From assembly GCA_905192745.1 (NCBI GenBank), contig CAJJLZ010000047.1, positions 1 through 10,586 of the forward strand: a stretch of 10,586 bases of DNA, in the 5' to 3' direction. This stretch comes from an uncultured Oscillospiraceae bacterium (lineage in GTDB: Bacteria; Bacillota; Clostridia; Oscillospirales; Acutalibacteraceae). A program made the position numbers and the translations under genes. Shown piece after piece: positions 1-5,560 of the stretch. The notes beneath the pieces are model-generated. The model ran no database searches and was not told the DNA's origin. It was given only the letters and a program-made list of their open reading frames with translations. Position 1 is the stretch's first letter; each line of letters starts with the position of its first letter.

Positions 1-35
1 GCAGTCGAAAATGCTTTCGCATTTTCCCAAACGAC

Positions 36-44
36 ATTATACCA
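36..44 (-). promoter_or_regulatory. Extended -10 promoter, copy A
   Basis: The minus strand reads TGGTATAAT, matching the TGnTATAAT extended -10 consensus. A GAAA-tetraloop hairpin would form at the very 5' end of the RNA. The gene served lies left of the window. Confidence 0.4.
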
Positions 45-123
45 CAGCGCCGCCCAGCCGGATTCTATGCGAGCCTTTGTTGGCGGCGCAGTCGAAAATG
101 CTTTCGCATTTCTCCTAAACAGT

Positions 124-132
124 ATTATACCA
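124..132 (-). promoter_or_regulatory. Extended -10 promoter, copy B
   Basis: This is the second copy of TGGTATAAT on the minus strand, 88 bp upstream of copy A and followed by the same hairpin. It lies beyond the fprA terminator, so it would restart transcription leftwards after fprA ends. Confidence 0.4.
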
Positions 133-157
133 TATGTCTGCAAATTGGGGAATACAT

Positions 158-197
158 AAAACGCGCCCCCTGCGGCAGAAGCCGGTCAGGGGGCGCG
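158..197 (-). terminator. Rho-independent terminator of fprA
   Basis: On the minus strand an 11-bp GC-rich stem (162-172 pairs exactly with 187-197, arm CGCGCCCCCTG) is followed by TTTT (158-161). It begins 28 nt after the fprA stop codon. Confidence 0.8.
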
Positions 198-225
198 CAT
201 ACAGGCATACAGCCCGTCTTTTCTT

Positions 226-1413
226 TTACAGCTTGCCGACAAAGGCGGAGCCGAATTCCCGCAGTTTGGCAAGCACATCCTCGTCCGGAGCCCAGGTGGT
301 GCGGAAACCGTCGTCCACCACTTCAAAACCGGCCTTGGTCAATTCCTCGTTCATCAGCTTGACCGCTTCACCGCTCCAGCCATAGCTGCCGAAGGCCGCG
401 GCCTTCTTCTTTTTGAGTTTCGCGCCGCGAATCAGCTCCAGAATACCGGCGATAGCGTAAAGGTAGCCGTTGTTCACCGTTGGCGAGCCCATCAATACCG
501 CGCGGGAGCGGAACACCTCGGTGATAATGTCCGTCTTATCGGTTTTGGACGCACTGAACAGCTTCACCGTAATAGAGGGATCGGCGTCCCGGATGCCGTC
601 CGCGATCGCCTCTGCCATCCGGCGGGTGGCGTTCCACATCGTGTCGTACACAATGCTGATCTGGTTTTCCTGATAATCCGCCGCCCATTCCAGATATTTT
701 TCGACGATCTGGGTGGGGTTGTCTTTCCAGATGACGCCATGGCTCGGACAGATCATGGTGATCGGCAGGTTCATGCCGAGGATTTCCTTCACCTTGCGGG
801 TAACCATTGGATTGAAGGGGGAAAGGATATTGGCGTAATACTTGATCGCTTCCGCCATCAGTTCGCTGTGATCCACCGTGTCGTTATACAGGGATTCGGA
901 GGCGAAATGCTGACCGAAACCGTCGTTGCTGAACAGAATGTTCTCGCCGCTCATGTAGGTAAACATGGTATCCGGCCAGTGAAGCATCGGCGCTTCAATG
1001 AAAGTCAGGGTGGTATCCCCCAGTTCCAGCGTATCGCCGGTCTTTACCGTGACAAAATTCCAGTCCTCATGATACTGCCCTTTGATGGACTTGACCGCGT
1101 TGGCGGTGCAGTAGATCGGGGTGCCGGGAATTTCCCGCATCAGGGCGGACAGCGCACCGCTGTGATCGACCTCGCCATGATTGGCGATGACATAATCGAT
1201 GGCGGATAAATCGATCTCCTCCTTCAGGCGGCTGACGAACTCCTTATCATAGGGCAGCCAAACCGTGTCGATCAGCGCCGTTTTTTTATCCCGAATCAAA
1301 TAAGAGTTGTAGGAAGAGCCGCGGTGGGTGGAAAACTCGTCTCCGTGGAACTTTTTCAGCTCCCAGTCCACCTTCCCGACCCAGGTCACTTTATCCGTGA
1401 TGCGCTTTCCCAT
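226..1413 (-). CDS. fprA: A-type flavoprotein / flavodiiron protein (FprA), NO or O2 reductase
   Basis: This 395-residue protein has the length and layout of a class A flavodiiron protein. Residues 1-250 form the metallo-beta-lactamase-like domain with the complete diiron ligand set: H79-x-E81-x-D83 in HGEVDHSG, then H145, D164 and H225. Residues 253-395 form the flavodoxin domain that binds FMN, starting at SIVYDTMWNAT, with the further loops GSPTVNNG and FGSYGWSG. Proteins of this family reduce O2 to water or NO to N2O in the cytoplasm of anaerobes, taking electrons from rubredoxin. No C-terminal rubredoxin domain is fused, so a separate donor is needed; none is encoded here. The ATG start is supported by GAGGT about 7 nt upstream. 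The gene stands alone, with its own upstream promoter candidates and a terminator after the stop. Confidence 0.95.
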   Translation of the reverse strand: MGKRITDKVTWVGKVDWELKKFHGDEFSTHRGSSYNSYLIRDKKTALIDTVWLPYDKEFVSRLKEEIDLSAIDYVIANHGEVDHSGALSALMREIPGTPIYCTANAVKSIKGQYHEDWNFVTVKTGDTLELGDTTLTFIEAPMLHWPDTMFTYMSGENILFSNDGFGQHFASESLYNDTVDHSELMAEAIKYYANILSPFNPMVTRKVKEILGMNLPITMICPSHGVIWKDNPTQIVEKYLEWAADYQENQISIVYDTMWNATRRMAEAIADGIRDADPSITVKLFSASKTDKTDIITEVFRSRAVLMGSPTVNNGYLYAIAGILELIRGAKLKKKKAAAFGSYGWSGEAVKLMNEELTKAGFEVVDDGFRTTWAPDEDVLAKLREFGSAFVGKL

Positions 1414-1439
1414 AAAATCGACCTCATTTCTTTTAATAA

Positions 1440-1571
1440 CATAAACAACCGGAGCCGCACCCCGCGTTCAGCATCAATAAACACGCCCGAAACGCTGCGG
1501 TCGTCCCATCGGATTCCCTGCCGATCTTTTCCGACGGCGGGTCTTCCCGCCAAGCGGAGGAAACCATAAAT
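1440..1571 (-). other. Structured 5' leader of fprA
   Basis: No gene is seen here. If fprA is read from the promoters near 1572-1643, the mRNA has a leader of about 130-190 nt. It contains two possible hairpins: GGCGGG/CCCGCC (1536-1541 with 1546-1551, 4-nt loop) and ATCGG/CCGAT (1508-1512 with 1521-1525). No known riboswitch motif was recognised. Confidence 0.35.
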
Positions 1572-1580
1572 AGTATATCA
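1572..1580 (-). promoter_or_regulatory. Candidate extended -10 promoter for fprA
   Basis: The minus strand reads TGATATACT, an extended -10 match (TGnTATAAT with one change). No -35 box was found. This is an alternative to the promoter at 1615-1643. Confidence 0.35.
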
Positions 1581-1614
1581 CGAAAACCCCTAAAAAAACA
1601 GAGGGATTTTGAAT

Positions 1615-1643
1615 GTTATACTAAATTGGTATGATTTCAACAA
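1615..1643 (-). promoter_or_regulatory. Candidate sigma-A promoter for fprA
   Basis: On the minus strand TTGTTG (1638-1643) and TATAAC (1615-1620) are separated by 17 bp. The -35 overlaps a short dyad, AACAA-aa-TTGTT (1639-1650), that might bind a regulator. Confidence 0.5.
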
Positions 1644-1772
1644 AATTGTTTTTTCTTCCCGATCTCCCTTTATCTCCCTGCTGGATTTTCCTCCGGTGGC
1701 AGACTCGTCCTGCCGTTTTCTGTCCTTTTTGGTATTCCCGCAAAAGAAAGAATCCCGACACCACCGATGCGT

Positions 1773-1801
1773 TTGACAAGCCCTAAAAAGTAGTTTATAA
1801 T
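1773..1801 (+). promoter_or_regulatory. Perfect consensus sigma-A promoter
   Basis: TTGACA (1773-1778), a 17-bp spacer and TATAAT (1796-1801) match the consensus exactly. Transcription should start near 1808. The next plus-strand genes are the small Cys-rich CDS at 2040 and tRNA-Leu at 2220, but a terminator-like hairpin starts at 1819. Confidence 0.85.
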
Positions 1802-1818
1802 TAATACTTACTGGGTAA

Positions 1819-1842
1819 AGCCGCTTTGCGGCTGCATTTTTT
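1819..1842 (+). terminator. Promoter-proximal intrinsic terminator or attenuator
   Basis: The perfect stem AGCCGC-ttt-GCGGCT (1819-1833) is followed by gca and six Ts (1837-1842). It lies only about 11 nt after the predicted start of the consensus promoter, so either a ~35-nt RNA is made or the hairpin attenuates transcription of the downstream small CDS and tRNA. Confidence 0.6.
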
Positions 1843-1925
1843 CATTGTGCCATTGTTCAGCAACCATTCATTGAAAATCCTGTTGTTTTTTGAGCCCTTT
1901 GGTCTGGGACGCCGGCTCTTCTGCG

Positions 1926-1941
1926 TTTTCACCGGTGAAAA
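1926..1941. promoter_or_regulatory. 16-bp perfect palindrome, possible operator
   Basis: TTTTCACCGGTGAAAA is a perfect dyad with no spacer. It lies between the terminator hairpin at 1819 and the small Cys-rich CDS at 2040. No second copy was seen in the window and no regulator is encoded nearby. Confidence 0.25.
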
Positions 1942-2039
1942 TACGGAATCATCCGGGGGGTGAACGCCGTGAAACTGCAGAAGTCGGGAGAGAACTGTCC
2001 CGAAACCAGTTTGCTTCTGAAACAGAAAAAGGGAATCGA

Positions 2040-2219
2040 ATGCATGAGAAAAAGATAAGCGCCGAACAGAAGAACCGTCTTCCGAAGGAATCCTGTCCCT
2101 GTCCGCGCAAAAAGTGTCCCCGAAGGGGTCGCTGCGTGGAATGCCGGGCGTATCATGCGGCTCCCGGAACAAAATATGCGGTATACTGTGACAGACAGAA
2201 AAAATCAGACAACAGATAA
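2040..2219 (+). CDS. Small cysteine-rich protein, probable metal-binding
   Basis: This 59-residue protein has six Cys and a His packed in its second half: C19-x-C21-x4-C26-x5-C32-x2-C35, then H39 and C50, in a basic context (CPCPRKKCPRRGRCVEC). The pattern resembles small uncharacterised Clostridia proteins of the CPCPKKxCxRHGxCxxC type and suggests zinc or an Fe-S cluster; this is inference. The reading frame is open upstream to 1890, but those residues look non-coding, and ATG 2040 has AGGG 6 nt before it, so the short form is preferred. The stop TAA (2217-2219) directly abuts the first base of tRNA-Leu at 2220, so the two are probably cotranscribed. Confidence 0.6.
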   Translation: MHEKKISAEQKNRLPKESCPCPRKKCPRRGRCVECRAYHAAPGTKYAVYCDRQKKSDNR

Positions 2220-2304
2220 GCGGGTATGGCGGAATTGGCAGACGCGCAGGATTTAGGTTCCTGTGAAGTGATTCATGTGGGTTCGACCCCCACTACCCGT
2301 ACCA
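2220..2304 (+). tRNA. tRNA-Leu (anticodon UAG), CCA encoded
   Basis: This is an 85-nt class II tRNA. The acceptor GCGGGTA pairs with TACCCGT (one G-U), followed by discriminator A and CCA. The anticodon stem CAGGA/TCCTG closes the loop TTTAGGT, giving anticodon TAG, which reads CUN leucine codons. A variable arm (TGTGAAGTGATTCATG region) and the T arm GGGTTCGACCCC are present. The 5' end lies immediately after the stop codon of the preceding small CDS. A 310-bp repeat and an acquired-looking gene block start exactly at the 3' end, as expected for a tRNA insertion hotspot. Confidence 0.95.
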
Positions 2305-2307
2305 CGA

Positions 2308-2347
2308 AAGAACCCTCTTTTGTCTACCAAGACAAGAGAGGGTTCTT
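2308..2347 (+). terminator. 18-bp hairpin after tRNA-Leu, likely terminator
   Basis: Arms 2308-2325 and 2330-2347 pair along 18 bp with one G-U pair around the loop ACCA. It starts 3 nt after the tRNA CCA. The T-run that follows is poor (gctttt), so termination may be partial or the hairpin may serve tRNA 3' processing. Confidence 0.55.
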
Positions 2348-2395
2348 CATGCTTTTAGGGGTAAAAAACAGCTCAAAACACAGGCAAATAGCGAT

Positions 2396-2444
2396 AAAGC
2401 AGGGGTTGGAACAGTCCATCGGGCTGGTCTCACCCCTGCTTTTT
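2396..2444 (+). terminator. Intrinsic terminator inside cassette repeat 1
   Basis: An 11-bp perfect stem (AAAGCAGGGGT at 2396-2406 with ACCCCTGCTTT at 2432-2442) runs into TTTTT (2440-2444). The 25-nt loop could form a small GGA/TCC hairpin. It would stop read-through from tRNA-Leu before the cassette promoter. Confidence 0.65.
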
Positions 2445-2574
2445 GCATTTCGGAGGCTAAAAAAGCAAGCTGCTTTTGGGCGTTCTTTTCACAGCAAAGG
2501 AATCGGCAATCAAGGAACAGGATGGATTTGAACCTAAATGCAATAAAAAATCACAAAAACACGGCACCATTGCC

Positions 2575-2603
2575 TTGAAATCCGTACCGTTTTACATTAT
2601 AAT
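2575..2603 (+). promoter_or_regulatory. Sigma-A promoter of BtrH-like gene 1
   Basis: TTGAAA (2575-2580), a 17-bp spacer and TATAAT (2598-2603) lie within the 3' part of repeat copy 1. The gene starts 66 bp further on. Confidence 0.75.
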
Positions 2604-2610
2604 CTACAAT

Positions 2611-2628
2611 AAATTGTTGTAACAATTT
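2611..2628. promoter_or_regulatory. 18-bp palindrome at the start site, candidate operator
   Basis: AAATTGTT-gt-AACAATTT has perfect 8-bp arms and sits at about +1 to +18 of the gene 1 promoter, a classic repressor position. It falls at or just beyond the end of the repeat and is not preserved at the corresponding place before gene 2. Confidence 0.5.
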
Positions 2629-2668
2629 GCAGAAATGTAGATTCAATCAATAGGAAAAGAGGGTTTTG

Positions 2669-3709
2669 ATGAAGAAAAATGTGATAGCAAACATCCCGGA
2701 CATTCACTGCGACGGCAACGAGGTGGAATATGTGTTCCATCTGCTTACAGCTGTTTTGCAATCGGCAGGGGATCAAATTTCGCTTTCCGAACTTGCCGTA
2801 TACAGCGGTATGGCAAACCGGTTTGTTTGGATTCCCGGGAGCTGGAGCCGGGGCTGCGAATGCTTAGGGAGTATTGACGAAACACCACATGAAGAGATTA
2901 TGCGACTGCTCAAGTGGTTCGGTTGGAAAGCAGAGTGTGTAAAAGTGCTTCGCGATAATCAGGGAACCCCTTTACATACAGATCACGAACGCATAAGAAG
3001 CGACTTTATGTGTGCGATCGATAATGGTTTTCCGGTGATGTCGCTCCGTACAAAAAATCACCGATTCAACGCGGTGGTCGGCTATGACAACGACGGCGGT
3101 ACCATCCTTTACAAAGAAGGAGTCGGCGGGGCGAATAATGAACACGTATGCAAAACCGTTTCACTGGATCAGTGGGAGGAGACGATTTCAGATTATATTT
3201 TGCTGAAAGAAAAACAGCAGGCGGATTCCGAACGCGTTCGTTTTCTTGCGTTGCTGAAACTGATCGTTTCCCGTGCAAAAAGGATCGACAAAATTAACGG
3301 GAAAATGCTTGTCGGGTTCGCCGCCTGGGACGCATATCTGGATATGCTGGAGAATGAAGATTTGAGCAGGCTGTCGAACGACGAAGTAGGCGATATATTG
3401 GGGCAATACTGCGACGGGTTGTGCCAGATTTGGGGACGCAACAGTGGACTTGCTTATTATCGTTCGGTTTCCGGTCGTTTCCCCGAATGGAAAACTGAGC
3501 TGGAGACAGCGGCGGCAGCGCTCGATGCATGCGCGAACTACGGCGGCTTTTTATGGTCGCAGGGCATCGGCTGGGTAGGAGATGGGCTTGAGAAGTTCCG
3601 TTCAAAAGACGGGCGGAAAATCCTTGCCGACGAAGGCCGACGGGCGATGCAGAAAGACAGGGAAGCCGTGGAACAGTTTGAGAAGATACTGGAAAAGGAA
3701 AACTGGTGA
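2669..3709 (+). CDS. BtrH/C39-like papain-fold protein, cassette gene 1
   Basis: This 346-residue soluble protein has no signal peptide or membrane segment. The start is ATG 2669 with GAGGG 5 nt upstream; the TTG at 2666 is too close to that site. Residues ~10-175 look like a C39/BtrH-type papain-like domain: a helix at the N terminus (21-34), a predicted strand with FPVMSLRTKNHRFNAVVGYD carrying the conserved His131, and then GYDNDGG. Residues ~185-346 are helical and contain a GFAAWDAYLDML helix, as in the BtrH-like group. Compared with the neighbour at 4295, the position of its candidate nucleophile Cys is taken by Leu25 (YVFHLLTAV), so this copy may be inactive or non-enzymatic. BtrH itself transfers an acyl group from a carrier protein; that activity is not implied here. 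Family placement is by pattern only. Confidence 0.6.
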   Translation: MKKNVIANIPDIHCDGNEVEYVFHLLTAVLQSAGDQISLSELAVYSGMANRFVWIPGSWSRGCECLGSIDETPHEEIMRLLKWFGWKAECVKVLRDNQGTPLHTDHERIRSDFMCAIDNGFPVMSLRTKNHRFNAVVGYDNDGGTILYKEGVGGANNEHVCKTVSLDQWEETISDYILLKEKQQADSERVRFLALLKLIVSRAKRIDKINGKMLVGFAAWDAYLDMLENEDLSRLSNDEVGDILGQYCDGLCQIWGRNSGLAYYRSVSGRFPEWKTELETAAAALDACANYGGFLWSQGIGWVGDGLEKFRSKDGRKILADEGRRAMQKDREAVEQFEKILEKENW

Positions 3710-3946
3710 AGTCGAAACAGTGATCGTACGGTGCATCTACGCGGAACAGATACAAAAATGCAGTCAGAAGGTGAAGGAATGGGAAACCAATGCTTTTGAA
3801 GAACTTCATATAAAAGCCTAAAGCATACTGCTGAAAATAACACTATTAATAGGCAGAACTAATTAGCAGATCATCGAAAAATCGACATAACCCGTATACT
3901 TTTACGCGGTTTTACCTTGTTCCTGCTCCGTTTACGCGGTCTTTCG
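3710..3946 (+). other. Spacer after gene 1 with a small open frame
   Basis: No confident gene is present. A 33-codon frame from GTG 3720 to TAA 3821 reads VIVRCIYAEQIQKCSQKVKE and continues with a plausible amphipathic helix, so it may be a remnant or a very small protein, but it lacks a clear ribosome binding site. The 10-bp sequence TTTACGCGGT occurs twice, at 3901-3910 and 3931-3940, just before repeat copy 2, perhaps a junction scar. No terminator was found directly after gene 1; the next are in repeat copy 2. Confidence 0.3.
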
Positions 3947-3951
3947 CACGA

Positions 3952-3991
3952 AAGAACCCTCTTTTGTCTACCAAGACAAGAGAGGGTTCTT
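3952..3991 (+). terminator. 18-bp hairpin of repeat copy 2
   Basis: This is the identical copy of the hairpin next to tRNA-Leu. Here it follows gene 1 and could end its transcript, although the T-run is weak. Confidence 0.5.
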
Positions 3992-4039
3992 CATGCTTTT
4001 AGGGGTAAAAAACAGCTCAAAACACAGGCAAATAGCGAT

Positions 4040-4088
4040 AAAGCAGGGGTTGGAACAGTCCATCGGGCTGGTCTCACCCCTGCTTTTT
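4040..4088 (+). terminator. Intrinsic terminator inside cassette repeat 2
   Basis: An 11-bp stem AAAGCAGGGGT/ACCCCTGCTTT ends in TTTTT, identical to 2396-2444. It is the best candidate terminator for gene 1. Confidence 0.65.
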
Positions 4089-4217
4089 GCATTTCGGAGG
4101 CTAAAAAAGCAAGCTGCTTTTGGGCGTTCTTTTCACAGCAAAGGAATCGGCAATCAAGAAACAGGATTGATTTGAACCTAAATGCATAAAAAATCGCAAA
4201 AACACAGCACCATTGTC

Positions 4218-4246
4218 TTGAAATTTGTACTGTTTTACATTATTAT
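4218..4246 (+). promoter_or_regulatory. Sigma-A promoter of BtrH-like gene 2
   Basis: TTGAAA (4218-4223), a 17-bp spacer and TATTAT (4241-4246) occupy the same place in the repeat as the gene 1 promoter. Confidence 0.65.
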
Positions 4247-4294
4247 ATACAATAATATGTGTTATCAAAAAATAATGATTATGGAGGTGTCAGT

Positions 4295-5278
4295 ATGTCG
4301 GGAAACAGTATATCTACTAGCTTTATCCGTCCGTTAATCAGTATGGAACAAGGTCAAAATTATTGGCTGAACGGCTGTATGGCGTTTTTAATGGAGTGCA
4401 TGGGAGAGAACGCTGAATACAACTATTGGTTTTTTTCTGGTATAACCGGTGACAGTTTCCTTCAGGTATACAGCAAGCAGCCCGAAAACGTGGCGTTGTG
4501 TTATTCACATATTATGACAGATTCCGCAGTCAAAAAAGCATTTGACGCATGTGGATACGATTATGATTATTGCAAGGCCACTGCAGAGAATCGGCAGGAA
4601 TTGGATCAGAGAATACGAGAGTACATTGATAGAAATATCCCCGTAATCGCGTGTTTAGATGACGCATTTCATTCTTTTGCCATTATTTGCGGATACGATA
4701 CAACGAATTTTTATTTCATCTTGGGAGAGGAAACGACACCGAAACCATATCGTTACGAGCAGTTGATTTTCATAAAGGATAAAAAAGAGAAACCCACCTT
4801 AGCCGAAGCCTACAAAAACGCTGTTATGACTATACCGTCCCTCCTGAATACACCGGAGACGGAGAAGTATTCGTTTGGTAAAAAAGCGTTTATGGACTGG
4901 GCGCATAGCTTTCAGAGCAATATATTCAAGCAATATCCACTGAATCACAAAGTATGGCATACTCATGAAAGCCCTGAATTTTCGTGTTGGAATATGCATG
5001 GAACATATCTTTGCATGCTCGGCACAAACGTCTGTGCCATCGGTTTTCTGCAAAAAGCGTGGGATTTGAATCCGGAGTTGACATTTATCGAACAACTGAT
5101 TCCCTTATATGATTTACAGAATGGCAAAGGATTCTCCACGCTGATTAATATGGAAGGCGGTTTTAGTTTACCTCCTGAAGTGATTAAAGATAGAGAAAAA
5201 ATGAAGCCTATCTGCGATGAAATCATAGCCGTGGGCAATTATTGCGACGATATGCTTGCGGTATTCGAAAATATATAA
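4295..5278 (+). CDS. BtrH/C39-like papain-fold protein, cassette gene 2
   Basis: This 327-residue protein is cytoplasmic by appearance. ATG 4295 is chosen because GGAGGT lies 6 nt upstream; a GTG 12 codons earlier lacks such a site. Residues ~20-165 look like a C39/BtrH-type papain-like domain with candidate catalytic Cys28 in WLNGCMAFL, His126 in DDAFHSFAIICGYD and the following GYD strand. Residues ~175-327 are a helical domain, including SFGKKAFMDWAHSF. Order and spacing of the Cys-equivalent, His and helical parts match the protein at 2669, but overall identity is low, so they are distant paralogues or separate members of one family. The gene is clearly more AT-rich than the flanking housekeeping genes, which suggests transfer. 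Substrate and role are unknown; acyltransferase or peptidase chemistry is only inferred from the fold guess. Confidence 0.65.
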   Translation: MSGNSISTSFIRPLISMEQGQNYWLNGCMAFLMECMGENAEYNYWFFSGITGDSFLQVYSKQPENVALCYSHIMTDSAVKKAFDACGYDYDYCKATAENRQELDQRIREYIDRNIPVIACLDDAFHSFAIICGYDTTNFYFILGEETTPKPYRYEQLIFIKDKKEKPTLAEAYKNAVMTIPSLLNTPETEKYSFGKKAFMDWAHSFQSNIFKQYPLNHKVWHTHESPEFSCWNMHGTYLCMLGTNVCAIGFLQKAWDLNPELTFIEQLIPLYDLQNGKGFSTLINMEGGFSLPPEVIKDREKMKPICDEIIAVGNYCDDMLAVFENI

Positions 5279-5292
5279 CAAGTTTTCAATGT

Positions 5293-5309
5293 GAACGTTG
5301 TGAACGTTC
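5293..5309. promoter_or_regulatory. 17-bp palindrome overlapping a promoter
   Basis: GAACGTT-gtg-AACGTTC has perfect 7-bp arms and covers the -35 region of the promoter candidate at 5298-5325, so it could be an operator. It begins 15 bp after the stop of gene 2. Confidence 0.4.
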
Positions 5310-5325
5310 AAGTTCCTGCTATAAT
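5298..5325 (+). promoter_or_regulatory. Promoter candidate with no gene behind it
   Basis: TTGTGA (5298-5303), a 16-bp spacer and TATAAT (5320-5325). A transcript starting near 5332 would reach the terminator at 5361-5398 after about 65 nt, so the product would be a small RNA rather than an mRNA. Confidence 0.4.
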
Positions 5326-5360
5326 TTTCGTAGCAGATCTTTTTTGTACCACCTTTACAC

Positions 5361-5398
5361 ATCGGAGCAAGCTATGTATCGCTCGCTCCGATTTTTTT
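5361..5398 (+). terminator. Strong intrinsic terminator after gene 2
   Basis: ATCGGAGC (5361-5368) pairs with GCTCCGAT (5385-5392); a further AGC/GCT lies inside, past a mismatch, and seven Ts follow (5392-5398). It ends the acquired plus-strand block. Confidence 0.85.
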
Positions 5399-5475
5399 GA
5401 AAAATCAGAGTACGCTCGCGCCGCTGTTCCTCCTTTCCACGGAAGGTTCCTTTTCACAATGGCTTTCCTGACAAT

Positions 5476-5520
5476 AACAGGCTCTGCGGCGGGTTGAAAT
5501 CCATCGCCGCAAAGCCTGTT
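5476..5520. terminator. Hairpin between convergent units, possible terminator
   Basis: AACAGGCT/AGCCTGTT (5476-5483 with 5513-5520) and an inner GCGGCG/CGCCGC (5486-5491 with 5505-5510) form a long stem with one internal loop. On the plus strand it is followed by ctgttttctc. It also lies 40 nt beyond the stop of the minus-strand gene at 5561, though the T-run on that strand is poor. Confidence 0.5.
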
Positions 5521-5560
5521 CTGTTTTCTCCCCCATAAGCCTTTTGACGATGGGCCGGCG

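Larger units (their letters stand above)
1..133 (-). repeat. Tandem promoter-hairpin repeat, ~87-bp period
   Basis: Positions 1-46 and 88-133 are imperfect direct copies of one unit. Read on the minus strand, each copy has TGGTATAAT, an extended -10 box (TATAAT complements 36-41 and 124-129), then a small hairpin with arms GAAAATGC and GCATTTTC closed by a GAAA tetraloop (7-26; a weaker version at 94-114). Between the copies lies a longer inverted repeat, with arms GCGCCGCC near 47-54 and GGCGGCGC near 82-89. No convincing -35 box is present, which is normal for extended -10 promoters. Any transcript would run left, out of the window. It may be a dispersed intergenic repeat of this lineage or a doubled promoter for a gene beyond the edge. 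Confidence 0.55.
2303..2612 (+). repeat. Cassette repeat copy 1 (terminators plus promoter)
   Basis: This is a ~310-bp direct repeat of 3947-4255. The first 212 bp (2303-2514) are identical to the other copy; the last ~100 bp carry about ten substitutions and a one-base indel. It starts at the final CA of tRNA-Leu. It contains, in order, an 18-bp hairpin (2308-2347), a terminator (2396-2444), a small AAAAGCA/TGCTTTT hairpin (2461-2477) and a TTGAAA-17-TATAAT promoter (2575-2603). It lies directly upstream of the BtrH-like gene at 2669. A ~60-codon open frame runs through it but has no ribosome binding site. Confidence 0.9.
3947..4255 (+). repeat. Cassette repeat copy 2 (terminators plus promoter)
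   Basis: This is the second copy of the element at 2303-2612, in the same orientation and 1644 bp away. Identity is complete from 3947 to about 4158 and lower towards the promoter end. It has the same hairpins (3952-3991, 4040-4088) and a TTGAAA-17-TATTAT promoter. The preceding sequence shows no intact tRNA. Together the copies give the order repeat-gene-repeat-gene. Confidence 0.9.

Noticed and set aside
1801..2172. 123-codon minus-strand frame opposite the Cys-rich gene
   Set aside because: It lies antisense to the Cys-rich CDS and the 1819-1842 terminator, with no plausible start site and no recognisable motif.
2226..2531. 101-codon frame beginning inside tRNA-Leu
   Set aside because: It starts within the tRNA and runs through two hairpins of the cassette repeat. 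The same frame recurs in copy 2 only because the DNA repeats.
3993..4175. 60-codon frame inside repeat copy 2
   Set aside because: It has no ribosome binding site and crosses a terminator stem. Conservation is explained by DNA identity of the repeat.
2303..4255. CRISPR array or IS element as the cause of the 310-bp repeat
   Set aside because: There are only two long copies 1.6 kb apart, with no spacers, no cas genes, no transposase and no terminal inverted repeats with target duplications.
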